DNA of 64,000 bases, taken from the NCBI RefSeq assembly GCF_003289645.1, contig NZ_QLYX01000013.1, positions 124,001-188,000 of the forward strand, written 5' to 3'. Position 1 is the first letter of the stretch. Each line of letters opens with the position of its first letter. The notes under the pieces were generated by a model. It did no database searches. It had not been told where the DNA came from and was given only the letters and a program-made list of their open reading frames with translations. Shown here piece by piece: positions 1 to 8,051 of this stretch. The DNA is from Actinomadura craniellae (GTDB lineage Bacteria > Actinomycetota > Actinomycetes > Streptosporangiales > Streptosporangiaceae). A program made the translations under genes and the position numbers.

Positions 1-229
1 TGAGCACCCGGCAGCCGAGCCGCCGCCCGACGATGGCCCGGCAGACGTCGTCGCCGTGCGTGCCGGGGATGTCGCGGTCGAGCACGACCACGTCGTACTC
101 GTGCACGGCCAGCCGCTCCAGCGCCGAGTCGCCGTCCCCCACGATGTCGGCGGCGATCGCCTCCAGCCGCAGCCCGGCCTGCACCGCCTCGGCGAGGTAA
201 CGCTCGTCCTCGACCACCAGCACCCGCAT
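1..229 (-). CDS. Response regulator, N-terminal receiver part (cut by window edge)
   Basis: The first 76 residues of a two-component response regulator are visible; the rest lies outside the window. The receiver fold starts MRVLVVEDERYLAEAV with the acidic pair at E8/D9, and the phospho-acceptor aspartate sits in YDVVVLDRDIPG. The ATG at 227-229 is preceded by GGGGAGG. The DNA-binding output domain is not seen; an OmpR-type winged helix is the usual partner for this receiver style, but that is inference. It is divergent from a VanY-like peptidase, so control of cell-wall peptide trimming is plausible. Confidence 0.85.
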   Translation of the reverse strand, partial: MRVLVVEDERYLAEAVQAGLRLEAIAADIVGDGDSALERLAVHEYDVVVLDRDIPGTHGDDVCRAIVGRRLGCRVL

Positions 230-324
230 CCGGCCTCCCCCGTTCACGGCCGGCCTGGCCGCACCGGCCCGCGCCGGCCCAGTCTACGACCGGCCGCCGG
301 TGCTCATTGAACGCGAGAAGCCCT

Positions 325-353
325 ATCGAAAACGTATCGGGAAATCGAAACGG
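325..353. promoter_or_regulatory. Direct repeat between the response regulator and the VanY-like gene
   Basis: ATCGAAAACG (325-334) and ATCGAAACGG (344-353) form an imperfect direct repeat, 19 bp start to start, in the divergent intergenic region 230-419. OmpR-type regulators often bind direct repeats about two helical turns apart, so this is a candidate site. No binding evidence exists. Confidence 0.25.
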
Positions 354-419
354 CCGCGCAACACGGTGCGCGCTTCACTGCCACGGAACTCGCTGGACAT
401 GTGCGAACCGGAGGAAGTA

Positions 420-983
420 ATGCGGATGAGGCCAGCTCTGCTCACTGGACGGCGCCGGTACTGGTTTCTGCTGGTCACACTGGTCTGCGCCGCCCTCGTT
501 CCATTGCTGATAGCCATGGGCGGCACCACCGCCCCGCATTCCCCGCCCGGCGGCGACGGCCCCATTCCACCGGGCCGGAACATCACCCCGTTCGACACCG
601 GATACGCGGCGGTCGGAAAGCTGGACGCCCGCCTGCTGAAAGCGCTTCAGGCGGCGGCCGAGGACGCCCGGGACGACGGCATCGCCTTCCACGTCACCTC
701 GGGCTGGCGGAGCGAGGAGCACCAGCGGCGCCTGCTCGACGAGGCGGTCAGGACGTACGGGAGCCGCGCGGAGGCGCGGCGCTTCGTCAGCACCCCCGAG
801 GAGTCCGCGCACGTGACGGGCGAGGCCGTCGACGTCGGCCCCACCGCCGCGGCCTACTGGCTGATCCAGCACGGCGCCGACCACGGCCTGTGCCAGGTGT
901 ACGCCAACGAGGTGTGGCATTTCGAACTGCGAACCCACCCGGGCGGCACCTGCCCGCCCCTCCTGCCCGACGCCGCCGGCTGA
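420..983 (+). CDS. VanY-like D-alanyl-D-alanine carboxypeptidase (peptidase M15B), membrane anchored
   Basis: Predicted zinc D,D-carboxypeptidase that removes the terminal D-Ala from peptidoglycan stem peptides outside the cell. The ATG at 420 follows GGAGGAAGTA. An upstream in-frame ATG at 300 would add 40 basic residues and has no such site. Residues 15-33 form one membrane segment (WFLLVTLVCAALVPLLIAM), so the catalytic domain is extracellular. The M15 zinc motif is SAHVTGEAVDVG, and the last ligand lies in EVWHFE. Total length is 187 residues, normal for a single-domain enzyme. The divergent response regulator suggests envelope-stress or glycopeptide-type control. VanY versus VanX specificity cannot be decided from motif alone, but the TSGWRS region is VanY-like. 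Confidence 0.85.
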   Translation: MRMRPALLTGRRRYWFLLVTLVCAALVPLLIAMGGTTAPHSPPGGDGPIPPGRNITPFDTGYAAVGKLDARLLKALQAAAEDARDDGIAFHVTSGWRSEEHQRRLLDEAVRTYGSRAEARRFVSTPEESAHVTGEAVDVGPTAAAYWLIQHGADHGLCQVYANEVWHFELRTHPGGTCPPLLPDAAG

Positions 984-1021
984 GGCCCGCACGGAACGGC
1001 CGCCGCCCCGTCCAGCCGGAA

Positions 1022-3049
1022 TCAGCCGCCCGGCGCGCGGGTGCGGGCCACGAGGAGGGTGACGTCGTCGTCGCGCACGTCCGTCGTCATGGCGCCGATG
1101 ACGGCGGTGCAGAGGTCCCCCAGCGGGAGGTCGAACCGGGCGAGGGCGGCGCGCAGCCGGTCCATGCCGGCGTCGAGGTCGGCGTCGCGGGTCTCGATCA
1201 GGCCGTCGGTGTAGAGGACGAGCAGGGTGCCCTCGGCGAGCTCGAACCGGACCGACTCGTAGTCCGCCACGCCCAGGCCGATGGGGGTGCCGGTGGGCAG
1301 GCGGGGGAAGGTGACGGCGCCGGACGGGTCGACGAGCGCGAGCGGAGGGTGCCCGGCGGCGGCCACGGTGCACTGCCGGGTGTCCGGGTCGTAGACGGCG
1401 TACAGGCAGGTGGCGAGGGCGATGTCCGCCAGGTCGTTTCCCTCGCCCATCTGCGCGACCAGGTTGTCGAGGTGGGTGAGCAGCCGGGCGGGCGGCAGTT
1501 CCATGTACGCGAGGGTGCGCACGGCGGTGCGCAGTCGCCCCATCCGCGCGGCGGCGTTGATGCCGTGGCCGGTCACGTCGCCGACGACCAGGGCGATGCG
1601 GGAGCCGGACAGGGGGATCGTGTCGAACCAGTCGCCTCCGACGCCGCCGTGCAGGTCGGACGGCAGGTAGTGGGAGGCCAGCTCGAGGGCGTCGCAGTCC
1701 GGCAGCCGCTGCGGCAGGAGGTGCCGTTGCAGCGCGAGGGACGCGGTGCGCTCGCGGGTGTAGCGGCGGGCGTTGTCCAGGCTCAGCGCGGCACGGGCGA
1801 CGAGCTCCTCGGCGAGCGTCAGGTCGTCCCCGGTGAACGGCGCGGGGTTGTCGGTGCGGACGAACACGGCGATGCCCAGGATGTCACCGCGCGCCCGGAG
1901 CGGCACGATGATCAGGCTGTGCATGCCGGTGTCGTGGATGACCTCCAGCCGGTCGTCGTCGAGCCAGCGTCCCGGCACGGTGTCCAGAACGGGTTCGAAG
2001 TGGGACCGGCCCGAGTTCAGGACCTCGGTGAAGGCGGACGACGGGGCGACGTAGACCGCGTCGCCGAGCAGGTAGAGGGCCTCGGGGAAGTCCGGGTGGA
2101 TGGACGCCATGCCCGCCCGGCGGAACACCGGGATGCTCTCCTCCGTGGCGGCCAGCAGCCGCAGCGGTTCGTCGTCCGGCAGGGCCGCCTCGGCGAGGTC
2201 GACCGTGACGTAGTCGGCCAGCGCCGGCACGGCCAGCTCCGCCAGCTCCTGCGCGGTCTTCCTGACGTCGAGCGTGGTGCCGATCCGGACGCTGGCCTCG
2301 CGGAGCAGGGCCAGGCGTTCGCGGGCCCGGCTGTGGGTGATGTCCAGGGTCAGCGAGCACACGCCCAGCGGCCGCCCGTCCGCGCCCTCGATGCGGAACA
2401 ACGAGATGGACAGGGTGCGTTCCTCGCTCCGGTCGGCCGAGACCCAGTGGGATTCGCGGTCGACGCGGGGGACGCCGTCGGCGAGCACCGCCCGCACCCG
2501 TTCCGCCGAGGCCCGGGCGTCGGCTCCCGCCAGGGGCTCGGCCAGCGAGCGGCCGACCTGGTACTGGGGGAAGAAGCCCTGCAGCCGCTGCGCCGCCTCG
2601 TTCAGCCAGACGCACCGCAGGTCACGGTCCCAGATGCACAGGGCCACGGAGGAACGGTTGATGAACGGCTCCAGCATCGAGATCCCGGAGACGGCCGCGC
2701 TCGCGGGCGTCACCGACAGCAGCCGGTGGGCCGCCCCGCCGCGGGCGTGCAGCCGGGAGACCTCCGCGTGCACCAGGATCGCGTGCCCGTCGCGGTGGCG
2801 GGCCTCGATGGGCCCCGACCAGTGCTCCCGCTCGCCGAACCGCTCGATCCACGCCGAGATCCGCCCCGCGCGGTCGCCGGGCGTGAGCAGGACCGCGACG
2901 GAACGCCCGAGAACGTCGTCGGCCCGGTGGCCGAGGAGCGCCTCCGCCGCCCGGGACCAGCCGGCCACGGCGCCCGCGGCGTCGAGCAGGACGATCGCCG
3001 GAGCCCCCTCCTCGGCCACGCCGCCCGCCGTGGGGGTGTGGTCGTCCAT
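1022..3049 (-). CDS. PAS-PAS-GAF-PP2C (SpoIIE-type) serine/threonine phosphatase
   Basis: A 675-residue cytoplasmic signalling phosphatase. Two PAS domains (about 15-120 and 125-245) are followed by a GAF domain (about 260-410) and a C-terminal SpoIIE/RsbU-type PP2C domain (about 435-675). Metal-binding aspartates are visible in GGDWFD, VGDVTGHG and YTDGLIETRD. Actinomycetes use many such proteins to dephosphorylate anti-anti-sigma factors in partner-switching cascades; the partner is not in this window. No membrane segment is seen. The ATG at 3047-3049 begins just before the first PAS domain. Its ribosome site is poor, and the frame stays open to 3523, so a start further upstream is possible. 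Confidence 0.88.
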   Translation of the reverse strand: MDDHTPTAGGVAEEGAPAIVLLDAAGAVAGWSRAAEALLGHRADDVLGRSVAVLLTPGDRAGRISAWIERFGEREHWSGPIEARHRDGHAILVHAEVSRLHARGGAAHRLLSVTPASAAVSGISMLEPFINRSSVALCIWDRDLRCVWLNEAAQRLQGFFPQYQVGRSLAEPLAGADARASAERVRAVLADGVPRVDRESHWVSADRSEERTLSISLFRIEGADGRPLGVCSLTLDITHSRARERLALLREASVRIGTTLDVRKTAQELAELAVPALADYVTVDLAEAALPDDEPLRLLAATEESIPVFRRAGMASIHPDFPEALYLLGDAVYVAPSSAFTEVLNSGRSHFEPVLDTVPGRWLDDDRLEVIHDTGMHSLIIVPLRARGDILGIAVFVRTDNPAPFTGDDLTLAEELVARAALSLDNARRYTRERTASLALQRHLLPQRLPDCDALELASHYLPSDLHGGVGGDWFDTIPLSGSRIALVVGDVTGHGINAAARMGRLRTAVRTLAYMELPPARLLTHLDNLVAQMGEGNDLADIALATCLYAVYDPDTRQCTVAAAGHPPLALVDPSGAVTFPRLPTGTPIGLGVADYESVRFELAEGTLLVLYTDGLIETRDADLDAGMDRLRAALARFDLPLGDLCTAVIGAMTTDVRDDDVTLLVARTRAPGG

Positions 3050-3242
3050 CCGTATATTCGAGCCCGGCCGGCGGCTGCCGTCAACTCCATGACCTGGCGG
3101 AACGCGCTCTCCGGAGCCGCTTTGCCGGTTGGTCCACGGCTCGCCGGCGACGAAGGAGGAGACGTGGTTCTTCCCGCCGGGCCGGCGGCTATCGCGAAGT
3201 TCTCGGGCTGTTCTGACGGTAGGGGTCCCTAGGGTGGGCGGT

Positions 3243-3635
3243 ATGAGCTCATCGACTCCCCAGCGGTTGCGGGTCGTGCCCTCCCGGTTCTCGGTGGGGT
3301 ACGCGCCGCAGGCCGTGTTCCCCGAGGACGACGAGTGGATCGCGCTGGTGCGGGCGCCTGAGGGGCTGACCGTGGTGCGCGAGGCGTGGGGGAACGACCC
3401 GGGCCGGCGCTGGGTGGGCCTGTACGGCGGCGACGATCCGCGCGACCTCGGCGCGCCGGGCGCGCTGGCCGCGATCACCGGCCCGCTGGCCGGGGCCGGG
3501 ATCCCCGTTTTCGTCGCCTCCACCTACCACGCGGACCTGGTGCTCGTCCCGGAGGAGGACGTGACCGCCGCCGTCGCGGCGCTGGAACGCGCTGGGCATC
3601 CGGTGGACCTGAGCGACCTGACCCCGCGCCCCTGA
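3243..3635 (+). CDS. ACT-domain protein (CASTOR/ACT_7-like), small
   Basis: A 130-residue protein with two ACT-like halves. The second half, GALAAITGPLAGAGIPVFVASTYHADLVLVPEEDV, has the shape of the ACT_7 domain that binds amino acids. Many actinomycetes carry such a stand-alone protein annotated only as ACT domain-containing. The ATG at 3243 was chosen because residues before it in the longer open frame are low-complexity and unlike the family. It is convergent with the following membrane-protein gene. Ligand and role are unknown. Confidence 0.7.
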   Translation: MSSSTPQRLRVVPSRFSVGYAPQAVFPEDDEWIALVRAPEGLTVVREAWGNDPGRRWVGLYGGDDPRDLGAPGALAAITGPLAGAGIPVFVASTYHADLVLVPEEDVTAAVAALERAGHPVDLSDLTPRP

Positions 3636-3648
3636 TCCGGGCCGCCGC

Positions 3649-4311
3649 TCAGCGCCACCAGGAAGACCGGGCCAGCACGAGACCGGCGAGGAGCCCCACC
3701 GGCAGGGCCAGGGCCAGCCGGCCCGCGGGCAGCCGCCCGTACCGGTACACGGGGGCGGGCCCGCCGTCCACGGCGTCCCGGGTGTAGGCCCGGCCGCCCG
3801 CGGCGCGCGCCGCGATCCGGCCCGCGCCGTCCCGGGCGGGCGCGCTGAGGCCGGTCTCCAGCCGGCCCGTCCGGGAGCGCCCGCCGGCCGTCCAGGCGGA
3901 GTCGCGGTAGACGCGGCGGTCCGCGCCGCGCTGGGACAGTCGCTGGGCGCGGCGGGTGGTCGTCACGGACACGTCCTGCCCGTGGTGCCAGACGTACCCG
4001 GCGGTGCGGGAGGTGCCCGCGGCGATGCCCGCCAGCAGGCCGAGCGAGGCGCAGGCCGCCGCGACGGCCAGGAGCAGGACCGGCAGGGCGCGCAGCCGCC
4101 GGGGCTCGCCGGGGTGCTGCATCGCCGCCACGATCATGCCTGCGACGAACACCAGCAGGCCCGCCGCCAGGACGACCAGCGCCGCCCCGGCGTGCCGCGT
4201 CGCGGTGGGCAGGCAGAGCAGCCCGCCGCCGAGGGCGGCCAGGCCGAAGGCGGGCGTCGCGACTGCGAGGAGGCGGTCGGCGGCGGTTCTATCGGAGCGC
4301 GCGGGCGTCAT
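3649..4311 (-). CDS. Hypothetical four-segment membrane protein
   Basis: A 220-residue protein of unknown function. Three hydrophobic segments lie near the N terminus (about 12-32, 38-58 and 78-98), then a polar Arg-rich region of about 95 residues, then one C-terminal segment (LALALPVGLLAGLVLA). ATG 4309-4311 was preferred over ATG 4342-4344 because AGGACGG lies eight bases before it. Members of this type are often called DUF3592-like, but I see no decisive motif. It is transcribed toward the ACT gene and away from the GlxA-type regulator. Confidence 0.6.
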   Translation of the reverse strand: MTPARSDRTAADRLLAVATPAFGLAALGGGLLCLPTATRHAGAALVVLAAGLLVFVAGMIVAAMQHPGEPRRLRALPVLLLAVAAACASLGLLAGIAAGTSRTAGYVWHHGQDVSVTTTRRAQRLSQRGADRRVYRDSAWTAGGRSRTGRLETGLSAPARDGAGRIAARAAGGRAYTRDAVDGGPAPVYRYGRLPAGRLALALPVGLLAGLVLARSSWWR

Positions 4312-4366
4312 CGTGCCGTCCTGTGGGCGGTGCGTTCGCCCCATGATGAACGCCGGCGCGCCGGCG

Positions 4367-5344
4367 TCAACCGGCTGCCCGGAGCGTCCCCGCCGAGGCG
4401 CGGTGCGCCCGGCGGTAGGCGGACGGCGAGGTCGCGTAGCGCTCGGCGAACGCCTGGCGCAGCGTCTCGGTGCAGCCGAAGCCGCACCGCCGGGCCACCG
4501 CGTCCAGCGGCAGCCGGGTGGAGACCAGCAGGTGGGCGGCGGTCTCGGCGCGCACGGCGCGGACGTGCCGGGCCGGTGTGGTGCCGAGCTGGTCGCGGAA
4601 CAGCCGGGTCAGGTGCCGGGCGCTCACCCCGGCGAGCCGGGCCAGCGCGGCGGAGCCCAAGTCGTCGCCGGGCCGGTCGGCGATGTGCGCCATGACTTTG
4701 CGGACGGTCTCGTGCTCGGGCGGGGGAGCGGCCAGGAACATGCTGACCTGCGCCTGGTTGCCGGGCCGCTGCAGGTAGGTGACCAGGGACCGGGCGACGG
4801 CGCGGGACAGTTCCGGCCCGTGGTCGTCCTCGACCATCGCCAGCGACAGGTCCAGCGCGCTGGTGACCCCGGCGGAGGTGAGCACGTTGCCGTCCCGGAC
4901 GTAGAGCGGGGCGGGGTCGACCTCGACGGCCGGGTACCGCTGGGCGAGTTCGGCGGCGAACATCCAGTGCGTGGTGGCCCGCCGCCCGTCGAGCAGCCCG
5001 GCGGCGGCCAGCAGGGTCGCCCCGGTGCACACCGACGCCACCCGCCGGCTCAGCCCGGCCAGCCGGCGCAGGTGGGTGAGGACGCGGGCGTCGGCGGCCG
5101 CGCCGGTGTGGCCGAGCCCGCCGGCGGCGAGCACCGTGTCGAGCGGGCCGCGCACGGCCTCCAGCGGCGCGGCGGCCAGGGCGAGGCCGTTCGAGCAGCG
5201 CACGGGACGCCCGCCCAGGCTGACGAACTCGACCCGGTACCCGGGCCGCGCCCCGAACCAGGCGGCCGTGTCGAACACGTCGGCGGGGCAGGCGATGTCG
5301 AGCAGTTCCGCCCCGTCGTACCCGATGATCACCATGCGTCGCAC
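4367..5344 (-). CDS. GlxA-family transcriptional regulator (DJ-1/PfpI sensor plus AraC HTH)
   Basis: A 325-residue regulator. Residues 4-170 are a DJ-1/PfpI-like domain with the nucleophile-elbow-like stretch VASVCTGATLLAAAGLLDG. Residues 220-315 are an AraC/XylS DNA-binding domain with two helix-turn-helix motifs (LARLAGVSARHLTRLFRDQLG and ARRCGFGCTETLRQAF). The GTG at 5342-5344 is preferred because GGAG lies eight bases upstream; ATG 5333-5335 and ATG 5390-5392 are alternatives. It is divergent from a DJ-1/PfpI enzyme whose core motif is almost identical to its sensor domain, so it probably controls that gene through the dyad at 5377-5397. Confidence 0.85.
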   Translation of the reverse strand: MRRMVIIGYDGAELLDIACPADVFDTAAWFGARPGYRVEFVSLGGRPVRCSNGLALAAAPLEAVRGPLDTVLAAGGLGHTGAAADARVLTHLRRLAGLSRRVASVCTGATLLAAAGLLDGRRATTHWMFAAELAQRYPAVEVDPAPLYVRDGNVLTSAGVTSALDLSLAMVEDDHGPELSRAVARSLVTYLQRPGNQAQVSMFLAAPPPEHETVRKVMAHIADRPGDDLGSAALARLAGVSARHLTRLFRDQLGTTPARHVRAVRAETAAHLLVSTRLPLDAVARRCGFGCTETLRQAFAERYATSPSAYRRAHRASAGTLRAAG

Positions 5345-5376
5345 GAGCGGATCTCCATGTCCTTTTGCCAGGGGTC

Positions 5377-5397
5377 GCAGGATTTCAGACATCCTGC
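5377..5397. promoter_or_regulatory. Inverted repeat, candidate operator of the GlxA/DJ-1 divergent pair
   Basis: GCAGGAT (5377-5383) and ATCCTGC (5391-5397) are perfect 7-bp arms with a 7-bp spacer, centred in the 89-bp region between the two divergent genes. This position and spacing fit an operator shared by both promoters. Binding by the GlxA-type protein is inference. Confidence 0.45.
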
Positions 5398-5433
5398 CCG
5401 AGGGGTACCCGGATCGGCCGCAGAGTTCGGGGC

Positions 5434-6135
5434 ATGACCGAGACACAGAGCAGGACCGTCGCGTTCGTCCTCTATCCCGGCCTGACCCCGCTCGACCTGG
5501 TCGGCCCGCTCCAGGTGTTCTCCGTGCTGGAGCAGACCGGCCTCGGGTTCCGCCCGGTCGTCGTCGGCGCGCACACCCGCCCGGTGGGCACCGACACGCC
5601 GCTCCTGCTCGCCGCGAGCCACACCTTCGCCGAGGTCCCCGACCCGTACGCGGTGATCGTGCCGGGCGGCGACGTGCCGACCCTGCGGGCGCTGGCCGAC
5701 GAGGAACTGCTGGACTACCTGCGCCGGGTGGCGGAGCCGGCGGAGATCGTCGGGTCGGTCTGCACCGGCTCGCTGCTGCTGGCCGGGGCCGGGCTGCTGG
5801 ACGGGCGCCGGGCCGCCACGCACTGGGCCTACCGGGACGTCCTCGCCCGGCTGGGCGCCGTCCCGGTGGCCGAGCGGTGGGTGGAGGACGGCCGCTTCGT
5901 CACCGCGGCGGGGGTGTCGGCGGGCATCGACATGGCCCTGCACCTGGTGCGGCGGCTGGCCGGGGACGAGATGACCAGGCTGGTCCAGCTCGGCATCGAG
6001 TACGACCCGGAACCGCCGCTGGGGCCGATCGACTGGTCGGGCCCGGAGGCGGCCGTCCTCGACGGCTGGTCGGACCGGAGCGTCGAGGCCGCGGTGCGCG
6101 ACCGCCCGGAGCTGGCCGCCCGCCTGCTCGCCTGA
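5434..6135 (+). CDS. DJ-1/PfpI family protein (isonitrile-hydratase-like)
   Basis: A 233-residue single-domain DJ-1/PfpI protein. The nucleophile elbow is GSVCTGSLLLAGAGLLDGRRAATHW, with the candidate catalytic Cys after SV. The entry region PGLTPLDLVGPLQVF matches the InhA/isonitrile hydratase group. Family members hydrate isonitriles or act on glyoxals; the real substrate is unknown here. The ATG at 5434 lacks a strong ribosome site. It is divergent from a GlxA-type regulator built from the same domain, which suggests duplication followed by separation into enzyme and sensor. Confidence 0.8.
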   Translation: MTETQSRTVAFVLYPGLTPLDLVGPLQVFSVLEQTGLGFRPVVVGAHTRPVGTDTPLLLAASHTFAEVPDPYAVIVPGGDVPTLRALADEELLDYLRRVAEPAEIVGSVCTGSLLLAGAGLLDGRRAATHWAYRDVLARLGAVPVAERWVEDGRFVTAAGVSAGIDMALHLVRRLAGDEMTRLVQLGIEYDPEPPLGPIDWSGPEAAVLDGWSDRSVEAAVRDRPELAARLLA

Positions 6136-6235
6136 TCCCGGGGCGGCGGCCCGGCCGCGGGCGAGCATCTCCCGGTGGGGGCCGCGCCGGGCTCCGCCGG
6201 CCGGGGCGCGGGAACGACGTGTCAGCGGTCCGGTG

Positions 6236-6868
6236 TCAGGAGCGTGGGGCGAAGCGCCGGGCGGAGGCGTCCTCCTGGGCCAGCCGGTGCAGGGCCGTCA
6301 GGATCCGCTCGTGGAACACCGTGCCGACGAGCATGGTGAGCACCGCCTGGTCCCGGGGCTCGTCCGCCGACACCTGGCCGGCCTCGTGCTCGGCGAGGTT
6401 CCGGGCCGCCTCGACGTAGGGTGCGAGCGCGGCGGGGTCGACCGGCCGGCCGAGCCGGGCCAGCGCGGCGAAGGTCTCGGCGAGCAGGTCGCGGGCCGGG
6501 GCCCGGGAGGAGACCCGCCAGCCCAGCTCGGTGACCAGCGCGTCCGCGGCGGCGCGGGCCGCCTGCCGGTCCGGGTCCTCCTCGGTCGGTTCGGGGTGCG
6601 GGCCGAGCGCGTACTGCACGGTGCCCAGCAGGTCGTGCAGCGGGGCCTCCTCGTCGAGCGCCTGGACGATCTTCTGGACGGCGGCGACGGGCAGGTCGCC
6701 GACCTCCCGCAGCGCCCGGATCAGCCGCAGCCGCTCCAGGTGCCGCCCGTCGTACTCGGCCCGGGTGGCGGCGGTCACGGTGCCCCGGGGCAGCAGCCCG
6801 GAGCGGATGTAGAACTTGATCGTCTGGACGGTCAGGCCGCTGCGCTCGGCGAGTTCGGAGATCTTCAT
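6236..6868 (-). CDS. MerR-family transcriptional regulator
   Basis: A 210-residue MerR-type regulator. The N-terminal winged helix reads MKISELAERSGLTVQTIKFYIRSGLL, followed by the recognition region RAEYDGRHLERLRLI and a dimerization helix to about residue 85. The remaining ~125 residues are a helical effector domain without metal-binding cysteines, so a metal is unlikely to be the signal. ATG 6866-6868 is preferred over GTG 6872-6874 because AAGGGG is correctly spaced only for the ATG. The gene is divergent from a thioredoxin-like gene, and four regularly spaced half-sites lie between them. Confidence 0.88.
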   Translation of the reverse strand: MKISELAERSGLTVQTIKFYIRSGLLPRGTVTAATRAEYDGRHLERLRLIRALREVGDLPVAAVQKIVQALDEEAPLHDLLGTVQYALGPHPEPTEEDPDRQAARAAADALVTELGWRVSSRAPARDLLAETFAALARLGRPVDPAALAPYVEAARNLAEHEAGQVSADEPRDQAVLTMLVGTVFHERILTALHRLAQEDASARRFAPRS

Positions 6869-6884
6869 GGCCACCCCCTTGACT

Positions 6885-6925
6885 GGATACTACAGCTATC
6901 CAATGATTGGATAGTGAAAATATCC
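6885..6925. promoter_or_regulatory. Array of four MerR-type half-sites with 12-bp period
   Basis: GGATA (6885), TATCC (6897), GGATA (6909) and TATCC (6921) alternate in orientation exactly 12 bp apart. The middle pair forms the perfect palindrome CTATCCAATGATTGGATAG (6896-6914). On the minus strand TTCACT and TAGTAT flank this palindrome with a 20-bp spacer, the long spacing typical of MerR-controlled promoters. A TTGACT at 6879-6884 lies on the plus strand. The ribosome site AAGGAGGG of the next gene starts at 6926, immediately after the last half-site. Confidence 0.65.
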
Positions 6926-6937
6926 AAGGAGGGAATC

Positions 6938-7951
6938 ATGTTCACCGTCATCGACGAGACCGGCACCACCACCCTGGACGCGCGGCCGGACGGGACCGGC
7001 CGGCTGCTCGCGCCGTCCGGCCGGCCGCTGTTCGGCTGGGAGCGCGAGCCGCACGGCTGGTGCCGCGGCGACGCCTGCCTGCCCGTCCACCGGGCGGCCG
7101 GCGCCGAGACCCCCGACGGCGTCGACGTGGCGGCCTTCGCGGCGCTGGTGGGGAAGGTCGCGGTCGTCGACGAGGCCGAGCGGGCCGTGGCCCTCGCCGA
7201 CGCGCCCGCCGGGAGGCCGGCCGGCGAGGAGGCGCCCGGGTTCACCCTCGACGGGCTGTCCCTGTCCGACCTGCGCGGGCGCAAGGTCGCCCTGGTCTTC
7301 TGGGCGTCCTGGTGCGGCTGCCGGTACGACCTGCCGGCCTGGGCGCAGCGGCACGCCGAGCTGGAACCGCACGGCCTGACCGTGGTGAGCGTGGCCGCCG
7401 ACCGGTCCGCCGCCGACGCCCGGCCGTGGATCGAGGCGGCGGGGGACGCACACCCGGCGCTCGTCGACACCGAGGGCGCGGTGGCCGAGCTGTACGGCGT
7501 GATCAACGTGCCGACCGTGGTGTGGATCGACGAGGAGGGCCGGATCGCCCGCCCGCAGGACACCCAGACCGCGACCGACCTCTTCCGCTCGATGAACGGC
7601 CTGGACTCCCAGGCGTCCCGCGAGGCGCTGCGCCGCTGGGTGCTGCACGGCGACGCCGGGGTCGGCCCGGAGCACACCCGGCTGCGGGCCGCCACCCCCG
7701 GTGAGCAGCGCGCCCGCGCGCACGCCCGGCTGGCCGCCTGGCTGGCCCGGGAGGGCCGGGTGGAGGCCGCCCGCCGGCACGTGGCCGAGGCCGCCGCGCT
7801 GGCCCCGCACGACGTGGCGATCAGGCGCGGCCTGATGCCGCTGCTCGGCGAGGACCCCTTCGGCGACGGCTACTTCGCCCTCCGCGCCGAGCTGGAGGAG
7901 GCGGGCGTCCCGCTGTACCGGCCGCTGCCCACCGCCGCGGACCGGGTGTGA
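6938..7951 (+). CDS. Thioredoxin-like (TlpA/ResA-type) protein with a CxC motif
   Basis: A 337-residue cytoplasmic protein; no signal peptide or membrane segment is seen. Residues 95-235 are a TlpA-like thioredoxin fold: APGFTLDGLSLSDLRGRKVALVFWASW, then the active site CGC (C126, C128), later VPTVVWIDEEG with the expected cis-proline. The usual motif is WCxPCR, with CxxC; here one residue is missing, giving CxC. About 90 N-terminal residues contain another WC...C pair (W41-C42, C47). About 100 C-terminal residues are helical and tetratricopeptide-like. The ATG at 6938 follows AAGGAGGG. The divergent MerR suggests induction by a redox or electrophile signal; this is inference. Confidence 0.72.
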   Translation: MFTVIDETGTTTLDARPDGTGRLLAPSGRPLFGWEREPHGWCRGDACLPVHRAAGAETPDGVDVAAFAALVGKVAVVDEAERAVALADAPAGRPAGEEAPGFTLDGLSLSDLRGRKVALVFWASWCGCRYDLPAWAQRHAELEPHGLTVVSVAADRSAADARPWIEAAGDAHPALVDTEGAVAELYGVINVPTVVWIDEEGRIARPQDTQTATDLFRSMNGLDSQASREALRRWVLHGDAGVGPEHTRLRAATPGEQRARAHARLAAWLAREGRVEAARRHVAEAAALAPHDVAIRRGLMPLLGEDPFGDGYFALRAELEEAGVPLYRPLPTAADRV

Positions 7952-8051
7952 AACGGAAAGATCCGGTGCACGGGTTGTGGTCGGGCGCTCCTCGGGTACT
8001 CTTGTAAGTAAGTACTTGCAGAGGATCCAGCCCCCTATCGTCAGGAGGTCG

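Noticed and set aside
401-3232. Long plus-strand open frame of 943 codons across the phosphatase
   Set aside because: It is a shadow of the minus-strand PP2C gene; residues are Arg/Gly/Ala-rich with no domain, and it also runs through the VanY gene in another frame.
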